Both the position numbers and the translations under genes were made by a program. From Gallionella sp. (GTDB taxonomy: Bacteria > Pseudomonadota > Gammaproteobacteria > Burkholderiales > Gallionellaceae): a stretch of 64,000 bases of DNA. How positions within the stretch are numbered: the first letter of the stretch is position 1; each line of letters opens with the position of its first letter. Below, in pieces: positions 39,314-48,820 of the stretch. The notes beneath the pieces were generated by a model. That model worked only from the letters and a program-made list of their open reading frames with translations, was not told the origin of the DNA and did not search any database. The stretch is from contig JAQTTV010000018.1 of assembly GCA_028710565.1 (NCBI GenBank), forward strand, positions 1-64,000, written 5' to 3'.

Positions 39314-39379
39314 GCCGTGCAAGTTTTGAGCTGCTGTTATGTTTTAACTTTTTTATAAAAATCAATTTTGGAGAAAAAA

Positions 39380-40483
39380 ATGAAGAAAAGTACGATGAGT
39401 GTTGCAATTGCTGTGGCATTGTTCAGTATGACCGCAGCCCATGCGAGTGAATTTGATGGTTTGTTTATTGGTGGTAAAGTTGGGGTGAATAACTCTAACA
39501 TCACAGGTTCACCTGCTGCAGCAAGCAAGAATTCAAGCACCTTCGGTTTTGAAGAAGGCTACAACTGGGACATGGGCGGGTTCTTGTTGGGTGCGGATTT
39601 TTTCGTTGACTTGAATCAAAAAACGACACACGTGATGTCGAATCCAGCAGGTTCACAAGGTAATTATGGAAGTTCAGCCATGGGGTTGGATCTGAAATTA
39701 GGTTTGCCAACTGGAAGCTGGATGCCTTACGCGAAGGTTGGTTTGGATCGAACAACTGGTACTATGGCTTACCCAAATGCTTCCTTTAAATATACTAATC
39801 ACTTGCACTTAGGTTTGGGTTTGGAGTATAAATTTGCACCAAACTGGAGCGTAACTGGTGAATACACTCGTACAGGCAGCAAAGCAAATGCAGCGACACT
39901 TAATAATGATAATTTCACAATTGGTTTGAATTATTACTTTGGTACTCCGCCTGCTGCTGTAGTGGCTGCGCCAGTTGTTGCGCCAGTAGTTCATAAACCA
40001 GCTCCAGCACCAGCTTATGTTGCACCTGTTGTCCAAAAGCCTGCACCAGCACCAGTTGTTGCACCAGCCCCAGTCGTGAAAAAGGAAGAAGTGAAGATGA
40101 AAACGATCTTCACTGACAAACCTGTCACGATCGAAGGTGCGAGTTTTGCGACTGGTTCAGCTAAATTGAAGCCAACTGCAAATGCTAAAGTGGCTCCAGT
40201 AGTGGATTTCGCAAAACAAAATCCAGATGCTCAATTCACAGTTACAGGTTATACCGACAACGTTGGCTCAGCCAAACTGAACAAAAAGTTGTCTGAAAAA
40301 CGTGCGAATGCCGTTAAAGCTTTGTTGGTTAAAAAGGGTGTTGATGCAAAACGCCTGACTGCAGCTGGTAAAGGTATGGAAAATCCAGTTGGCGACAATA
40401 AAACCAAGGCTGGTCGTGCTTTGAACCGTCGTGTTGAAGTGAACTACGTAGAAAAAGAAGCAAAACAAGTGATTGCAAAATAA
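39380..40483 (+). CDS. OmpA-family outer-membrane protein
   Basis: A 367-residue porin-like protein. Start ATG after GGAG, giving the signal peptide MKKSTMSVAIAVALFSMTAAHA. Residues ~24-190 form an OmpA-type eight-strand barrel (FDGLFIGGKVGVNNS ... NFTIGLNYYFG). A Pro/Ala/Val hinge follows (PAPAYVAPVVQKPAPAPVVAPAPVV). The C-terminal OmpA peptidoglycan-binding domain has IEGASFATGSAKLKP, FTVTGYTDNVGSAKLNKKLSEKRANAVKALLVKKGV and NRRVEV. Monocistronic by appearance, with its own promoter candidate and terminator. It has no obvious link to the polysaccharide locus beyond proximity. Confidence 0.92.
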   Translation: MKKSTMSVAIAVALFSMTAAHASEFDGLFIGGKVGVNNSNITGSPAAASKNSSTFGFEEGYNWDMGGFLLGADFFVDLNQKTTHVMSNPAGSQGNYGSSAMGLDLKLGLPTGSWMPYAKVGLDRTTGTMAYPNASFKYTNHLHLGLGLEYKFAPNWSVTGEYTRTGSKANAATLNNDNFTIGLNYYFGTPPAAVVAAPVVAPVVHKPAPAPAYVAPVVQKPAPAPVVAPAPVVKKEEVKMKTIFTDKPVTIEGASFATGSAKLKPTANAKVAPVVDFAKQNPDAQFTVTGYTDNVGSAKLNKKLSEKRANAVKALLVKKGVDAKRLTAAGKGMENPVGDNKTKAGRALNRRVEVNYVEKEAKQVIAK

Positions 40484-40507
40484 GTACTTAATCATTTTTT
40501 TGTAGCG

Positions 40508-40537
40508 AAAGCGGGCTGGAAACAGCCCGCTTTTTTT
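40508..40537 (+). terminator. Rho-independent terminator after the OmpA-family gene
   Basis: AGCGGGCTG-GAAA-CAGCCCGCT with flanking A/T pairs makes a stem of at least 9 bp followed by TTTTTTT, 24 bp after the stop. Confidence 0.92.
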
Positions 40538-40598
40538 GTTACACATGTTCGATAAGTGGCGAGGTAAAATGCCAGTCCTTGTTCAATTTTTCTTTGCT

Positions 40599-42203
40599 AT
40601 GAAGATCGCTATCGCACAAATCAACTGCACCTTGGGTGACTTATCGGGCAATGCCGCCAAAATACTAAGCTATGCAGAAAAAGCCAAGCAACAGAACGCA
40701 CGATTGCTCCTTACTCCAGAGTTGAGTCTGTGTGCTTACCCTCCTGAGGATTTGCTGTTGCGTGAGGGTTTCTATCGGGCATGTGCTGAGGCTTTGCAGA
40801 CCTTGGCCGCGCAAATTTTTGACATCAGTGTGTTGGTGGGGCACCCTCACCAACAACATGGTAGGCATTACAATGCCGCATCGTTATTGCAGAATGGGAA
40901 AGTTGTAGCTACCTATCATAAGCACGAATTACCTAACTATGCAGTTTTTGATGAGAAGCGATATTTTGATTCAGGCACGGATGCGTGTGTTTTTGAGTTA
41001 GATGGAGTGGTTTTCGGGCTTAATATTTGTGCGGATGTCTGGCATAAAATGCCAGCTATGTTGGCTCATTCAGCTGGCGCAGAGATTTTACTTGTCCTCA
41101 ATGCCTCCCCTTTTTCTACGGGTAAACAGGAATCTCGATATGATGCCATCCGTGAACGTATTGCGGATACAGGTATGTCGGTGGTTTACGCCAATTTAGT
41201 TGGGGGGCAAGATGAGCTGGTTTTTGATGGCGGTTCATTTGCGATGGATCACACGGGGACAGTTACGGCACAAAGCAGTTTCTTTAATGAGGATTTGCTG
41301 TTGTTGGATATTTCAGCTGAAGGGCAACCTCGTGGTCAGAATGTTCCGTTGCTAGAAACTGATGCCAGAATCTATCAGGCATTGTGTTTAGGTGTGCAAG
41401 ATTACATAGGCAAAAACCGTTTTCCAGGTGTTTTGCTGGGTTTGTCAGGAGGGATTGATTCCGCGCTGACCATGGCGATTGCCGTGGATGCTTTAGGGGC
41501 GGATAAAGTACGCGCGGTCATGATGCCTTCACCTTATACAGCGTCAATTAGCATAGAAGATTCGCGCGAAATGGTAAGTTTGCTCGGTGTGCGTTATGAC
41601 GAGTTTTCTATTTTGCCGATGTTTGAAGGTTTTCTGCGTACTTTGAATGACTCGTTTAAGGGGCATGAGGTGGATGCGACCGAAGAGAATTTGCAGGCAC
41701 GGATACGCGGTACCTTGCTGATGGCAATGTCGAATAAATTTGGCTCGTTGGTACTCACCACAGGCAATAAGTCTGAGATGAGCGTGGGTTATGCCACCTT
41801 GTATGGCGATATGGCAGGTGGCTTGGCGGTCTTAAAAGATGTGAGTAAAATGTGGGTCTATCGGCTCTCTCGCTACCGCAATACCATGAGCTATGTCATT
41901 CCTGAACGCATTATCACGCGTCCACCCAGTGCTGAATTACGACCAGATCAAACGGATCAGGATAGTTTGCCGCCTTATGACGTGTTGGATGCGATTGTTG
42001 AATACTATGTGGAGCAGAATAGGTCTATTCTTGACATTGTCGCGTTGGGGTATTCCGAAGAGGTGGTGCGTCGCGTGGTGCGATTGATTCGGTTGAGCGA
42101 ATACAAGCGTCGTCAATCGGCTGTCGGCATTCGTATCACGGAGCGGAGTTATGGTAAAGATTGGCGTTATCCCATTACCGTGCGCTATGAGGACGGATTT
42201 TAA
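40599..42203 (+). CDS. nadE: Glutamine-dependent NAD+ synthetase
   Basis: A 534-residue two-domain enzyme. Start taken at [18 protein letters not shown], the family's usual N-terminus; the track's extension crosses the upstream terminator area. The N-terminal nitrilase-fold glutaminase has [18 protein letters not shown] (Glu), [18 protein letters not shown] (Lys) and [11 protein letters not shown] (Cys). The C-terminal synthetase has [37 protein letters not shown]-like, [22 protein letters not shown] and [18 protein letters not shown]. It converts NaAD to NAD+ in the cytoplasm. It lies ~150 bp upstream of the rimP operon. Confidence 0.96.
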   Translation: [534 protein letters not shown]

Positions 42204-42272
42204 CGTAATAATCGTTGTGGGTAGGTGTTTTGTCTACCCGTGAGCCTATTCTGTATGGTTCCAATATACTCG

Positions 42273-42301
42273 TTCCCTTTGGCGGCAAATTTTGCTATAA
42301 T
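42273..42301 (+). promoter_or_regulatory. Extended -10 promoter of the rimP-nusA-infB operon
   Basis: TGCTATAAT is an extended -10 with a perfect TATAAT hexamer. The -35 at 17 bp (TTCCCT) is weak. It lies 55 bp before rimP and just ahead of a terminator-like hairpin. Confidence 0.65.
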
Positions 42302-42317
42302 GCGCGCGTTTTCGGAT

Positions 42318-42338
42318 GGGCTTTAAGCCCGTTTTTTA
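42318..42338 (+). promoter_or_regulatory. rimP leader hairpin (attenuator-like)
   Basis: GGGCTTTAAGCCC followed by GTTTTTTATT is a short intrinsic-terminator-like hairpin between the promoter and rimP. Similar hairpins before rimP have been catalogued as the 'rimP leader' in proteobacteria. Placement here suggests attenuation of the operon; NusA feedback is inference. Confidence 0.55.
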
Positions 42339-42355
42339 TTTGTGGAATGATAATT

Positions 42356-42781
42356 ATGGATGTGGTAAGTCTGGTTGAAACTACAGTTGCGGGCTTGGGC
42401 TACGAGTTAGTAGCATTTGAGCGTCATGGCGGTGGAGCGTTGCAAGTCTTTATTGATAAGCCTGAGGGTATTTCGGTTGAGGACTGTCAGCTGGTGAGTA
42501 ATCAGTTGACCCGCTTGTTCACGGTTGAAAATATCGACTTTGAACGTCTGGAAATTTCTTCTCCAGGTCTGGATCGTCCGCTCAAAAAAGAAAGCGACTT
42601 TATACGTTTCGCAGGTGAAAAAGCGCGTTTTAAACTGCGCAAACCTTTGAATGGCAGTAAAGTTTTTGTTGGGGTATTGGGCGCGTTAGCGGATGGCATC
42701 GTGCAACTGGATGTGGACGGTGTGCCAGTGGCCATTGATCTGTCCAATGTGGATAAGGCACGTTTAGTGCCGACCTTTTAG
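42356..42781 (+). CDS. rimP: Ribosome maturation factor RimP
   Basis: A 141-residue factor for 30S maturation. The start is [22 protein letters not shown]; the long track extension would run through the promoter and hairpin. Seen: [30 protein letters not shown], and [36 protein letters not shown], the strongest family signature. Slightly shorter than the E. coli protein (150). First gene of the rimP-nusA-infB-rbfA operon. Confidence 0.95.
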   Translation: MDVVSLVETTVAGLGYELVAFERHGGGALQVFIDKPEGISVEDCQLVSNQLTRLFTVENIDFERLEISSPGLDRPLKKESDFIRFAGEKARFKLRKPLNGSKVFVGVLGALADGIVQLDVDGVPVAIDLSNVDKARLVPTF

Positions 42782-42824
42782 TTTTTAGGGCTTGTTGCAA
42801 GCAAGTCATTAGTCGGAGAATGGT

Positions 42825-44297
42825 ATGAGTCGTGAAGTTTTGTTGCTGGTCGATGCGTTGTCACGTGAAAAGAACGTGGACAAAGAAGTGGTGTTCTCTG
42901 CGCTGGAGTCAGCCTTAGCCTCTGCAACCAAAAAGCGTTTTGACGACGAGGCAGATGTGCGGGTGGCAATTGATCGCAATACGGGTGAGTATGAATCATT
43001 CCGTTGCTGGGAAGTGATGGACGACGAAACGTTTGAAACGCCTGATTTGCATATCAAGTTGGAAGAAGCGCAAAAACATGACCCCAGTGTTGAATTGGGC
43101 GGTTTCATCGAAGAGCCGTTAGAATCAATTGATTTTGGTCGCATTGGCGCACAAGCCGCAAAACAAGTGATTTTCCAAAAAATCCGTGATGCCGAACGCG
43201 AACAGATACTCAGCGACTTTATGGCGCGTAAAGAGCATCTAGTGTCGGGTACGGTGAAGCGTGTCGAGCGTGGTAACGCAATTGTGGAATTTGGCAAAAT
43301 TGAAGCGTTCTTGCCGCGTGACCAAATGATCCCTAAGGAAAATTTGCGTGTGGGTGATCGCGTTAAAGCGCATTTGTTGCGTGTGGATCGCGGTCAGCGT
43401 GGACCTCAGGTTATTTTATCTCGTACATCCCCTGAGTTGGTGGTGAAGTTGTTCGAGCTGGAAGTGCCTGAAATCGAAGAAAATATTTTAGAAATCATCA
43501 ACGCGGCGCGCGACCCTGGTTCACGTGCCAAAATTGCCGTGCGTTCACATGATCAACGCATTGATCCGATTGGCACCTGTGTGGGGATGCGTGGTTCACG
43601 TGTGCAAAGCGTCACCAATGAATTGTGTGGTGAGCGCGTTGATATAATTTTGTGGGCGGAAGATCCTGCAACCTACGTCATCAATGCCTTGTCTCCTGCG
43701 GAAATCGGTAGCATTGTGGTCGATGAAGATCAGCACAGCATGGACGTGGTGGTGGAAGAAGAAAATCTGGCACAAGCTATCGGTCGAGGCGGTCAAAACG
43801 TGCGCTTGGCTTCTGAGCTGACAGGTTGGACGCTGAATATCATGACTGTGGCACAATCAGACGAAAAGCATACCCAAGAGTTTTCTAAAGTGCTGGATTT
43901 GTTTGTCGAAAAGTTGGATGTCGATGAAGAAGTCGCGGGTATTTTGGTGAATGAAGGGTTTAACACCTTAGAAGAAGTTGCTTACGTGCCGATTGAAGAA
44001 ATGCTGGAAATTGATGGGCTGGATGAAGGCATGGTTGAAGAGTTGCGTAGTCGCGCACGTAATGTGTTGCTGACTGCTGCGATTGCCTCTGAGGAGCAAG
44101 TCGAACATGGTATTGAAGATTTATTAAAGCTGGACGGCATGGACGACGAAACTGCCCGCGCGCTGGCGAATAAAGGCATTACAACACAAGAACAATTGGC
44201 CGATTTGGCCGAAGACGAACTGGTCGAGCTTTCTGGTATGGATGGTAATCGTGCGAACAGTTTGATTATGGCAGCACGCGCACCTTGGTTTGCATAA
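42825..44297 (+). CDS. nusA: Transcription termination/antitermination protein NusA
   Basis: A 490-residue RNA-polymerase-binding elongation factor. The N-terminal RNAP-binding domain ([36 protein letters not shown]) is followed by S1 ([31 protein letters not shown]), KH1 ([30 protein letters not shown]), KH2 ([21 protein letters not shown]) and two C-terminal acidic HhH repeats ([19 protein letters not shown]... and [20 protein letters not shown]). Full gamma/beta-type architecture. 43 bp after rimP with a CGGAGAATGGT ribosome site. Confidence 0.97.
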   Translation: MSREVLLLVDALSREKNVDKEVVFSALESALASATKKRFDDEADVRVAIDRNTGEYESFRCWEVMDDETFETPDLHIKLEEAQKHDPSVELGGFIEEPLESIDFGRIGAQAAKQVIFQKIRDAEREQILSDFMARKEHLVSGTVKRVERGNAIVEFGKIEAFLPRDQMIPKENLRVGDRVKAHLLRVDRGQRGPQVILSRTSPELVVKLFELEVPEIEENILEIINAARDPGSRAKIAVRSHDQRIDPIGTCVGMRGSRVQSVTNELCGERVDIILWAEDPATYVINALSPAEIGSIVVDEDQHSMDVVVEEENLAQAIGRGGQNVRLASELTGWTLNIMTVAQSDEKHTQEFSKVLDLFVEKLDVDEEVAGILVNEGFNTLEEVAYVPIEEMLEIDGLDEGMVEELRSRARNVLLTAAIASEEQVEHGIEDLLKLDGMDDETARALANKGITTQEQLADLAEDELVELSGMDGNRANSLIMAARAPWFA

Positions 44298-44324
44298 GGT
44301 CGGAAAAGAATCTAAAGGATGGCA

Positions 44325-47162
44325 ATGGGAACAATTAACGTAGCGCAATTTGCAGCTGAACTGGGTATGCCAGTTGCTTTGCTGCTCGAACAACTACAAT
44401 CGGCTGGCGTTACAAAGCAGCGCGATGTAGATGTTATTTCTGAATCGGATAAAGCGCAGTTGCTGACGCATTTGCGTCAAGCGCATGGTACTGATGCAGC
44501 CGCTAAAAAGGTGACGTTGGCGCGTCGTGAAACCAGTGAAATTAAGAAATCTGATAGCACAGGGAGACCACGCACCATCCAAGTGGAGGTGCGTAAGCGC
44601 CGCGTGGTTGCGCCTGAAGTGAATGCGCAACCTCATCAAGCCGTCGCCCGCTCAGTTGTGTCGACCTCTTCTGTGTTGGATGCACGCCAATTGGCGATAC
44701 GTGAGCAAGAAGCACGTTTACAAACAGAATTGGCGGAACGCCAAGCTGCAGAGCTGCAAGCACGTAAGTTGCGGAATAAAGGTAAAGTTGGTGATGCAGC
44801 TGAAGTCGTAGAAGTCGTCGTTGCCCCAGTGGTAGAGCCTGTCGTCATGGAAGAGGTTGTGCCTGTTGTCGTGGTCAAATCTACCGAGATTTATGAAGTG
44901 AAACCTCCCATCGTTAAGCCCGTGACACCGTCTATCAATCCGACGGTAGCAGTGCCTGCTGTCGCAAATAAATTAGTGGTTGATTCTGCGCCATCTAACG
45001 CCGCACCAACGCCTATGATAGGTGCACCCGTGCTGCGTCGTGTTGCACGCCCTTCTTTTAAACCTGCCCCACCACCGCCTCCACCCGTCGTTGAGCCTGT
45101 TGTTGTGGTCGCTGAAGTGCCTAAAGCGAGCAAAGAAGGTACTTTGCACAAAAGCACGACGGCTCCTAAGCCTGGTGATAAAGTTGTACAAGCCAAAAAG
45201 CCTGCAAAAACAGCTGACAAGCAAGTTGCCAAACGTGATGAGCCGAGTGGCCATAAACGACCTGTAGGTAAAACGGATAACAAACCCACTGGCAAAGCAG
45301 GTGCATGGGCGAATCCTGTGCGCGGCGGTAAACGCAATGATAAGCATCACGGCCGACCTGCTCCCGCAGCGGCGGGGGAATCCTTTGTTCAGCCAACTGA
45401 AGCCATTGTGCATGAGGTTTCTGTACCTGAAACCATTGTGGTGGCCGAATTAGCCCAAAAAATGGCGGTGAAAGCCGCAGAAATCATCAAAGTATTGATG
45501 AAAATGGGTTTGATGGTGACCATTAACCAAGTATTGGATCAAGATACGGCCATGATTGTGGTAGAGGAAATGGGTCATATTGCCAAGGCAGCTAAGTTAG
45601 ATGATCCCGATGCCTATCTGATGGACAACGAAGAGCATCATGATGCTGAGTTGTTACCACGCGCCCCTGTCGTTACAGTAATGGGCCACGTCGATCACGG
45701 TAAAACATCCTTGTTGGATTACATTCGTCGTACCCGTGTAGCTTCTGGCGAAGCGGGTGGCATTACCCAGCACATTGGTGCTTATCACGTGGATACGCCA
45801 CGCGGCATGATTACTTTCTTGGATACGCCTGGTCACGAAGCGTTTACCGCGATGCGTGCACGTGGTGCGAAGGCTACGGATATTGTGATTTTGGTGGTCG
45901 CCGCAGATGACGGCGTGATGCCTACCACAAGAGAAGCGATACACCATGCCAAAGCTGCGGGTGTGGCGATCGTGGTGGCGATTACCAAAATCGACAAAGC
46001 GGATGCCAATATTGAACGCGTCAAACAAGAACTGAGTGTGGAAGGCATCCTGTCAGAAGATTGGGGTGGCGACGTCATGTTCGGTGAGGTTTCGTCTAAA
46101 ACGGGCGCAGGCGTTGATAAATTACTGGAATCTGTCTTGTTGCAAGCCGAAGTCTTGGAATTAAAAGCCCCTCGTGAAACCCATGCCAAAGGCTTGGTGG
46201 TTGAGGCACGTTTGGATAAAGGTAAGGGCGCGGTAGCAACGGTGTTGATTCAATCTGGCACGATGCGTCGTGGTGACGCCGTTTTGGTCGGTTCAGTGTT
46301 CGGACGGGTTCGTGCGATGTTGGACGAAAACGGCAAGTCGATTCACGAAGCAGGTCCGTCTATTCCCGTCGAAATTCACGGGCTGTCAGATGTCCCTACC
46401 GCAGGTGAAGAGTTGATGGTGTTGGCGGATGAAAAACGGGCGCGCGAAATTGCCTTGTTCCGTCAAGGCAAATACCGTGGCGTGAAGTTGGCAAAACAAC
46501 AAGCGGCCAAGCTGGAAAATATGTTCGAGCAAATGGCTGAAGGCGAAGTGCGGACTCTGTCGTTAATCGTCAAAACCGACGTACAAGGTTCTTCCGAAGC
46601 GATTGCCCAGACCCTACATAAACTATCGACAGATGAAGTAAAAGTGAATTTGATTCACGGCGGTGTGGGGCCGATTTCCGAATCCGATGTCAATTTGGCA
46701 TTGGCTTCCAAAGCCATCATCATCGGCTTTAACGTGCGTGCAGATGCAACCGCGCGTAAATTGGCTGAAACCATGGGTGTGGATATACGCTACTACAACG
46801 TGATTTACGGCATGATGGACGAAATCAAAGCGGCGTTGTCAGGCATGTTGGCACCAGAAAAACGTGAAAGCATCATCGGTCTGGTTGAAGTGCGTCAAGT
46901 CTTTACCGTGTCCAAAATTGGGACAATTGCAGGTTGTTATGTACTGGAAGGTCTGATTAGACGTGGCTCGAAAGTACGTGTATTGCGCAATAATTTAGTG
47001 ATACACGACGGCGAATTAGATTCCTTGAAACGCTTCAAAGATGATGCCAAAGAAGTGAAACACAACTTCGAGTGCGGTTTGTCACTGAAGGGATACAACG
47101 ATTTGGTGGTGGGCGATAAGCTCGAAGCTTACGAAATTGTTGAAGTGGCGCGGTCACTGTAA
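44325..47162 (+). CDS. infB: Translation initiation factor IF-2
   Basis: A 945-residue GTPase that brings fMet-tRNA to the 30S subunit. I prefer the ATG at [14 protein letters not shown], which sits at proper distance from AAGG; the track's ATG two codons earlier is nearly on top of it. An IF2_N motif is followed by a long low-complexity linker rich in Ala/Val/Pro/Lys (~90-370), a second IF2_N, then G1 [16 protein letters not shown]3 [19 protein letters not shown]4 TKIDKAD, and domains II-IV to the C-terminus. The stop overlaps the rbfA ATG (TAATG). Internal in-frame starts could give shorter isoforms as in E. coli. Confidence 0.97.
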   Translation: MGTINVAQFAAELGMPVALLLEQLQSAGVTKQRDVDVISESDKAQLLTHLRQAHGTDAAAKKVTLARRETSEIKKSDSTGRPRTIQVEVRKRRVVAPEVNAQPHQAVARSVVSTSSVLDARQLAIREQEARLQTELAERQAAELQARKLRNKGKVGDAAEVVEVVVAPVVEPVVMEEVVPVVVVKSTEIYEVKPPIVKPVTPSINPTVAVPAVANKLVVDSAPSNAAPTPMIGAPVLRRVARPSFKPAPPPPPPVVEPVVVVAEVPKASKEGTLHKSTTAPKPGDKVVQAKKPAKTADKQVAKRDEPSGHKRPVGKTDNKPTGKAGAWANPVRGGKRNDKHHGRPAPAAAGESFVQPTEAIVHEVSVPETIVVAELAQKMAVKAAEIIKVLMKMGLMVTINQVLDQDTAMIVVEEMGHIAKAAKLDDPDAYLMDNEEHHDAELLPRAPVVTVMGHVDHGKTSLLDYIRRTRVASGEAGGITQHIGAYHVDTPRGMITFLDTPGHEAFTAMRARGAKATDIVILVVAADDGVMPTTREAIHHAKAAGVAIVVAITKIDKADANIERVKQELSVEGILSEDWGGDVMFGEVSSKTGAGVDKLLESVLLQAEVLELKAPRETHAKGLVVEARLDKGKGAVATVLIQSGTMRRGDAVLVGSVFGRVRAMLDENGKSIHEAGPSIPVEIHGLSDVPTAGEELMVLADEKRAREIALFRQGKYRGVKLAKQQAAKLENMFEQMAEGEVRTLSLIVKTDVQGSSEAIAQTLHKLSTDEVKVNLIHGGVGPISESDVNLALASKAIIIGFNVRADATARKLAETMGVDIRYYNVIYGMMDEIKAALSGMLAPEKRESIIGLVEVRQVFTVSKIGTIAGCYVLEGLIRRGSKVRVLRNNLVIHDGELDSLKRFKDDAKEVKHNFECGLSLKGYNDLVVGDKLEAYEIVEVARSL

Positions 47163-47542
47163 TGAGCAACTACGACAGAACAGACCGTGTCGGACAACAG
47201 ATGCAGCGAGAAATCGCAGAACTGGTGCGGTTGCAAATCAATGATCCACGGGTAAAGCTGGTTACGATCACGGGGGTAGAAGTCGCGCGGGATTACTCCC
47301 ATGCTAAGATTTTTTTCACCCGCTTAGATGGTAAGCACGATGAAGCCCTCAAGGGTTTAGAACATGCCAGTGGTTTTTTGCGTAGCCAGCTGTCACGCAG
47401 CCTCAAGTTGCGCATCATGCCGCAGTTGCATTTTGTCTATGACTCGTCTGTCGAGAATGGTAGTTACTTGTCGCAGTTGATCGATAAAGCGGTTGCCAGC
47501 GATAAACTATCAGCAGAGAAAGCAGAACCTTCAGCCGAGTAA
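47162..47542 (+). CDS. rbfA: Ribosome-binding factor A
   Basis: A 126-residue KH-fold factor for late 16S processing and cold adaptation. Seen: RTDRVGQQMQREIAELVRLQINDPRVKLVTITGVEVARDYSHAKIFFT, and GFLRSQLSRSLKLRIMPQLHFVYDSSVENGSYLSQLIDKAV. The ATG overlaps the infB stop. It closes the operon here, because truB is separated from it by 284 bp containing an inverted-repeat element and a hairpin. Confidence 0.95.
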   Translation: MSNYDRTDRVGQQMQREIAELVRLQINDPRVKLVTITGVEVARDYSHAKIFFTRLDGKHDEALKGLEHASGFLRSQLSRSLKLRIMPQLHFVYDSSVENGSYLSQLIDKAVASDKLSAEKAEPSAE

Positions 47543-47549
47543 ATTATCT

Positions 47550-47726
47550 GGTTCTATGTGATTTACAGTGAGTGGAACCTAGTTATACCCCACTCCCATC
47601 CTAAGAAGGGACTATCACCCTCTCCCCTTCAAGGGGAGAGTTGGAGAGTTGGAGAGGGGATGGGGTGGATTCCGCATTTGAAGGCTCACTTGTGCCACGA
47701 TGACCCACTATGATTCACATAGAGCC
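47550..47726. mobile_element. 177-bp MITE-like element with inverted ends (related to the 63.2-kb DUF559 element)
   Basis: The left end GGTTCTATGTGATTTACAGTG is identical to the left end of the element at 63196. The right end (CTTGTGCCACGATGACCCACTATGATTCACATAGAGCC) is nearly identical to that element's right end. The two ends are imperfect inverted repeats of each other (about 19 of 24). Inside is the palindrome CTCTCCCCTTCAAGGGGAGAG with GGGGATGGGG, then TGAAGGCTCA, which also occurs at the start of the DUF559 gene. It reads like that element with the gene deleted. No exact target-site duplication is clear. It is inserted between rbfA and truB. Confidence 0.75.
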
Positions 47727-47746
47727 ATTATTCTGTAGTCGCTAAA

Positions 47747-47787
47747 AAAACGGAATACAGGTGGTTTGCCACTATGTATTCCGTTTT
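47747..47787. terminator. Strong hairpin between rbfA and truB (probably bidirectional terminator)
   Basis: AAAACGGAATACA pairs with TGTATTCCGTTTT (13 bp), and GTGG-TTTG-CCAC forms an inner stem. A-rich and T-rich flanks permit termination in either direction. It lies 40 bp before the truB start and would separate truB from the upstream operon. Confidence 0.6.
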
Positions 47788-47826
47788 GCTTGATACAGAC
47801 TACTTTCATCACATCAGGAATCCATC

Positions 47827-48750
47827 ATGGCGCGTACTTTTCGCCCGTTCGACGGCGTGTTGTTACTCGACAAGCCGCTAGAACTCAGCTCCAACACCGC
47901 ATTACAAAAAGCCCGCCGACTGTTTCAAGCTGAAAAAGCAGGTCACACAGGCACGCTTGATCCGCTTGCCACGGGCTTGCTACCTGTTTGTTTTGGCGAA
48001 GCCACCAAGTTTTCCACCGCCTTACTTGAAGCCGATAAAACCTATCGCGCCACCGTGCGTCTGGGACAAACCACCGCCACGGGCGATGCTGAAGGTGAAG
48101 TGTTGCAACATCGCCCCACAGCCCATTTACAACTAGCCGACATCCATGCCGCACTGGCAGCATTTCGCGGCGCGATTCAGCAATTGCCGCCCATGTATAG
48201 CGCGCTCAAACACCAAGGCAAACCGCTGTACGAATACATTCGCAATGGCGAAACCATAGAACGCGCTTTGCGCGACGTGGTGATCCACGAGTTGATTTTG
48301 CATGACTTTGATGGCGAGCAACTCGACATCAGCGTGCGATGCAGCAAAGGCACCTACATCCGCACTTTGGGCGAAGATATCGGCGAAGCACTGGGCTGTG
48401 GCGGGCATTTGACCAAACTACGCCGCACCGCCATCGCCCATTTTGATTTAGCCCACGGCTACACGTTGGCACAACTCGCCGACATGAGCGAAACCGCACG
48501 CGAAATCTGCGTGTTGCCCGTCGATAGTCTAATGCCAGCAATGCCCAAGCTGCACGTGGATGACGTACAAATCCGCCGCTTGGCACAAGGTCAACGCTTA
48601 GGTTTAGACACAGGACTCCCCGACGGCAAAATCGCCTTGTATGGCGCGCAAGGCTTTATCGGGGTAGGCGACTTATTAGGTAGAAGGCTCGCGCCAGAAC
48701 GGCTAATTGCTAGTGTGGCTAAACGGGCAGCGGAGTCTCCTCAGGAATAG
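47827..48750 (+). CDS. truB: tRNA pseudouridine-55 synthase TruB
   Basis: A 307-residue enzyme that makes pseudouridine 55 in the T-arm of tRNAs. Seen: FDGVLLLDKPLELSSNTALQKARRLFQAEKAGHTGTLDPLATGLLPVCFGEATKF with the catalytic Asp in GTLDPLATG, YRATVRLGQTTATGDAEGEV, QQLPPMYSALKHQGKPLYEYIRNGE, RCSKGTYIRTLGEDIGEALGCGGHLTKLRR, and a C-terminal PUA-like region. The ATG has CAGGAATCC upstream. It is normally in the rbfA operon but here has an inserted repeat and a hairpin ahead of it, so it may use its own promoter. Confidence 0.96.
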   Translation: MARTFRPFDGVLLLDKPLELSSNTALQKARRLFQAEKAGHTGTLDPLATGLLPVCFGEATKFSTALLEADKTYRATVRLGQTTATGDAEGEVLQHRPTAHLQLADIHAALAAFRGAIQQLPPMYSALKHQGKPLYEYIRNGETIERALRDVVIHELILHDFDGEQLDISVRCSKGTYIRTLGEDIGEALGCGGHLTKLRRTAIAHFDLAHGYTLAQLADMSETAREICVLPVDSLMPAMPKLHVDDVQIRRLAQGQRLGLDTGLPDGKIALYGAQGFIGVGDLLGRRLAPERLIASVAKRAAESPQE

Positions 48751-48770
48751 GGCGGCTCGCAGAGATCTGG

Positions 48771-48806
48771 CTCCCCTCACCCGTTTACGGGAGAGGGGTA
48801 GGGGGA
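48771..48806. repeat. GC-rich palindromic repeat after truB
   Basis: CTCCCCTCACCCGTTTACGGGAGAGGGGTAGGGGGAG has the core CCCGT-TTACGGG and the CCCTCAC...GGGGTAGGGG flanks of the palindrome family seen elsewhere in the window. It lies between convergent truB and rmuC and might also act as a transcription stop. Confidence 0.6.
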
Positions 48807-48820
48807 GCGGACTGGAAACA

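Noticed and set aside
44636-45413. Several long minus-strand ORFs opposite the infB linker
   Set aside because: They mirror the Ala/Val/Pro-rich repeats of the real infB frame and have biased composition without start signals.
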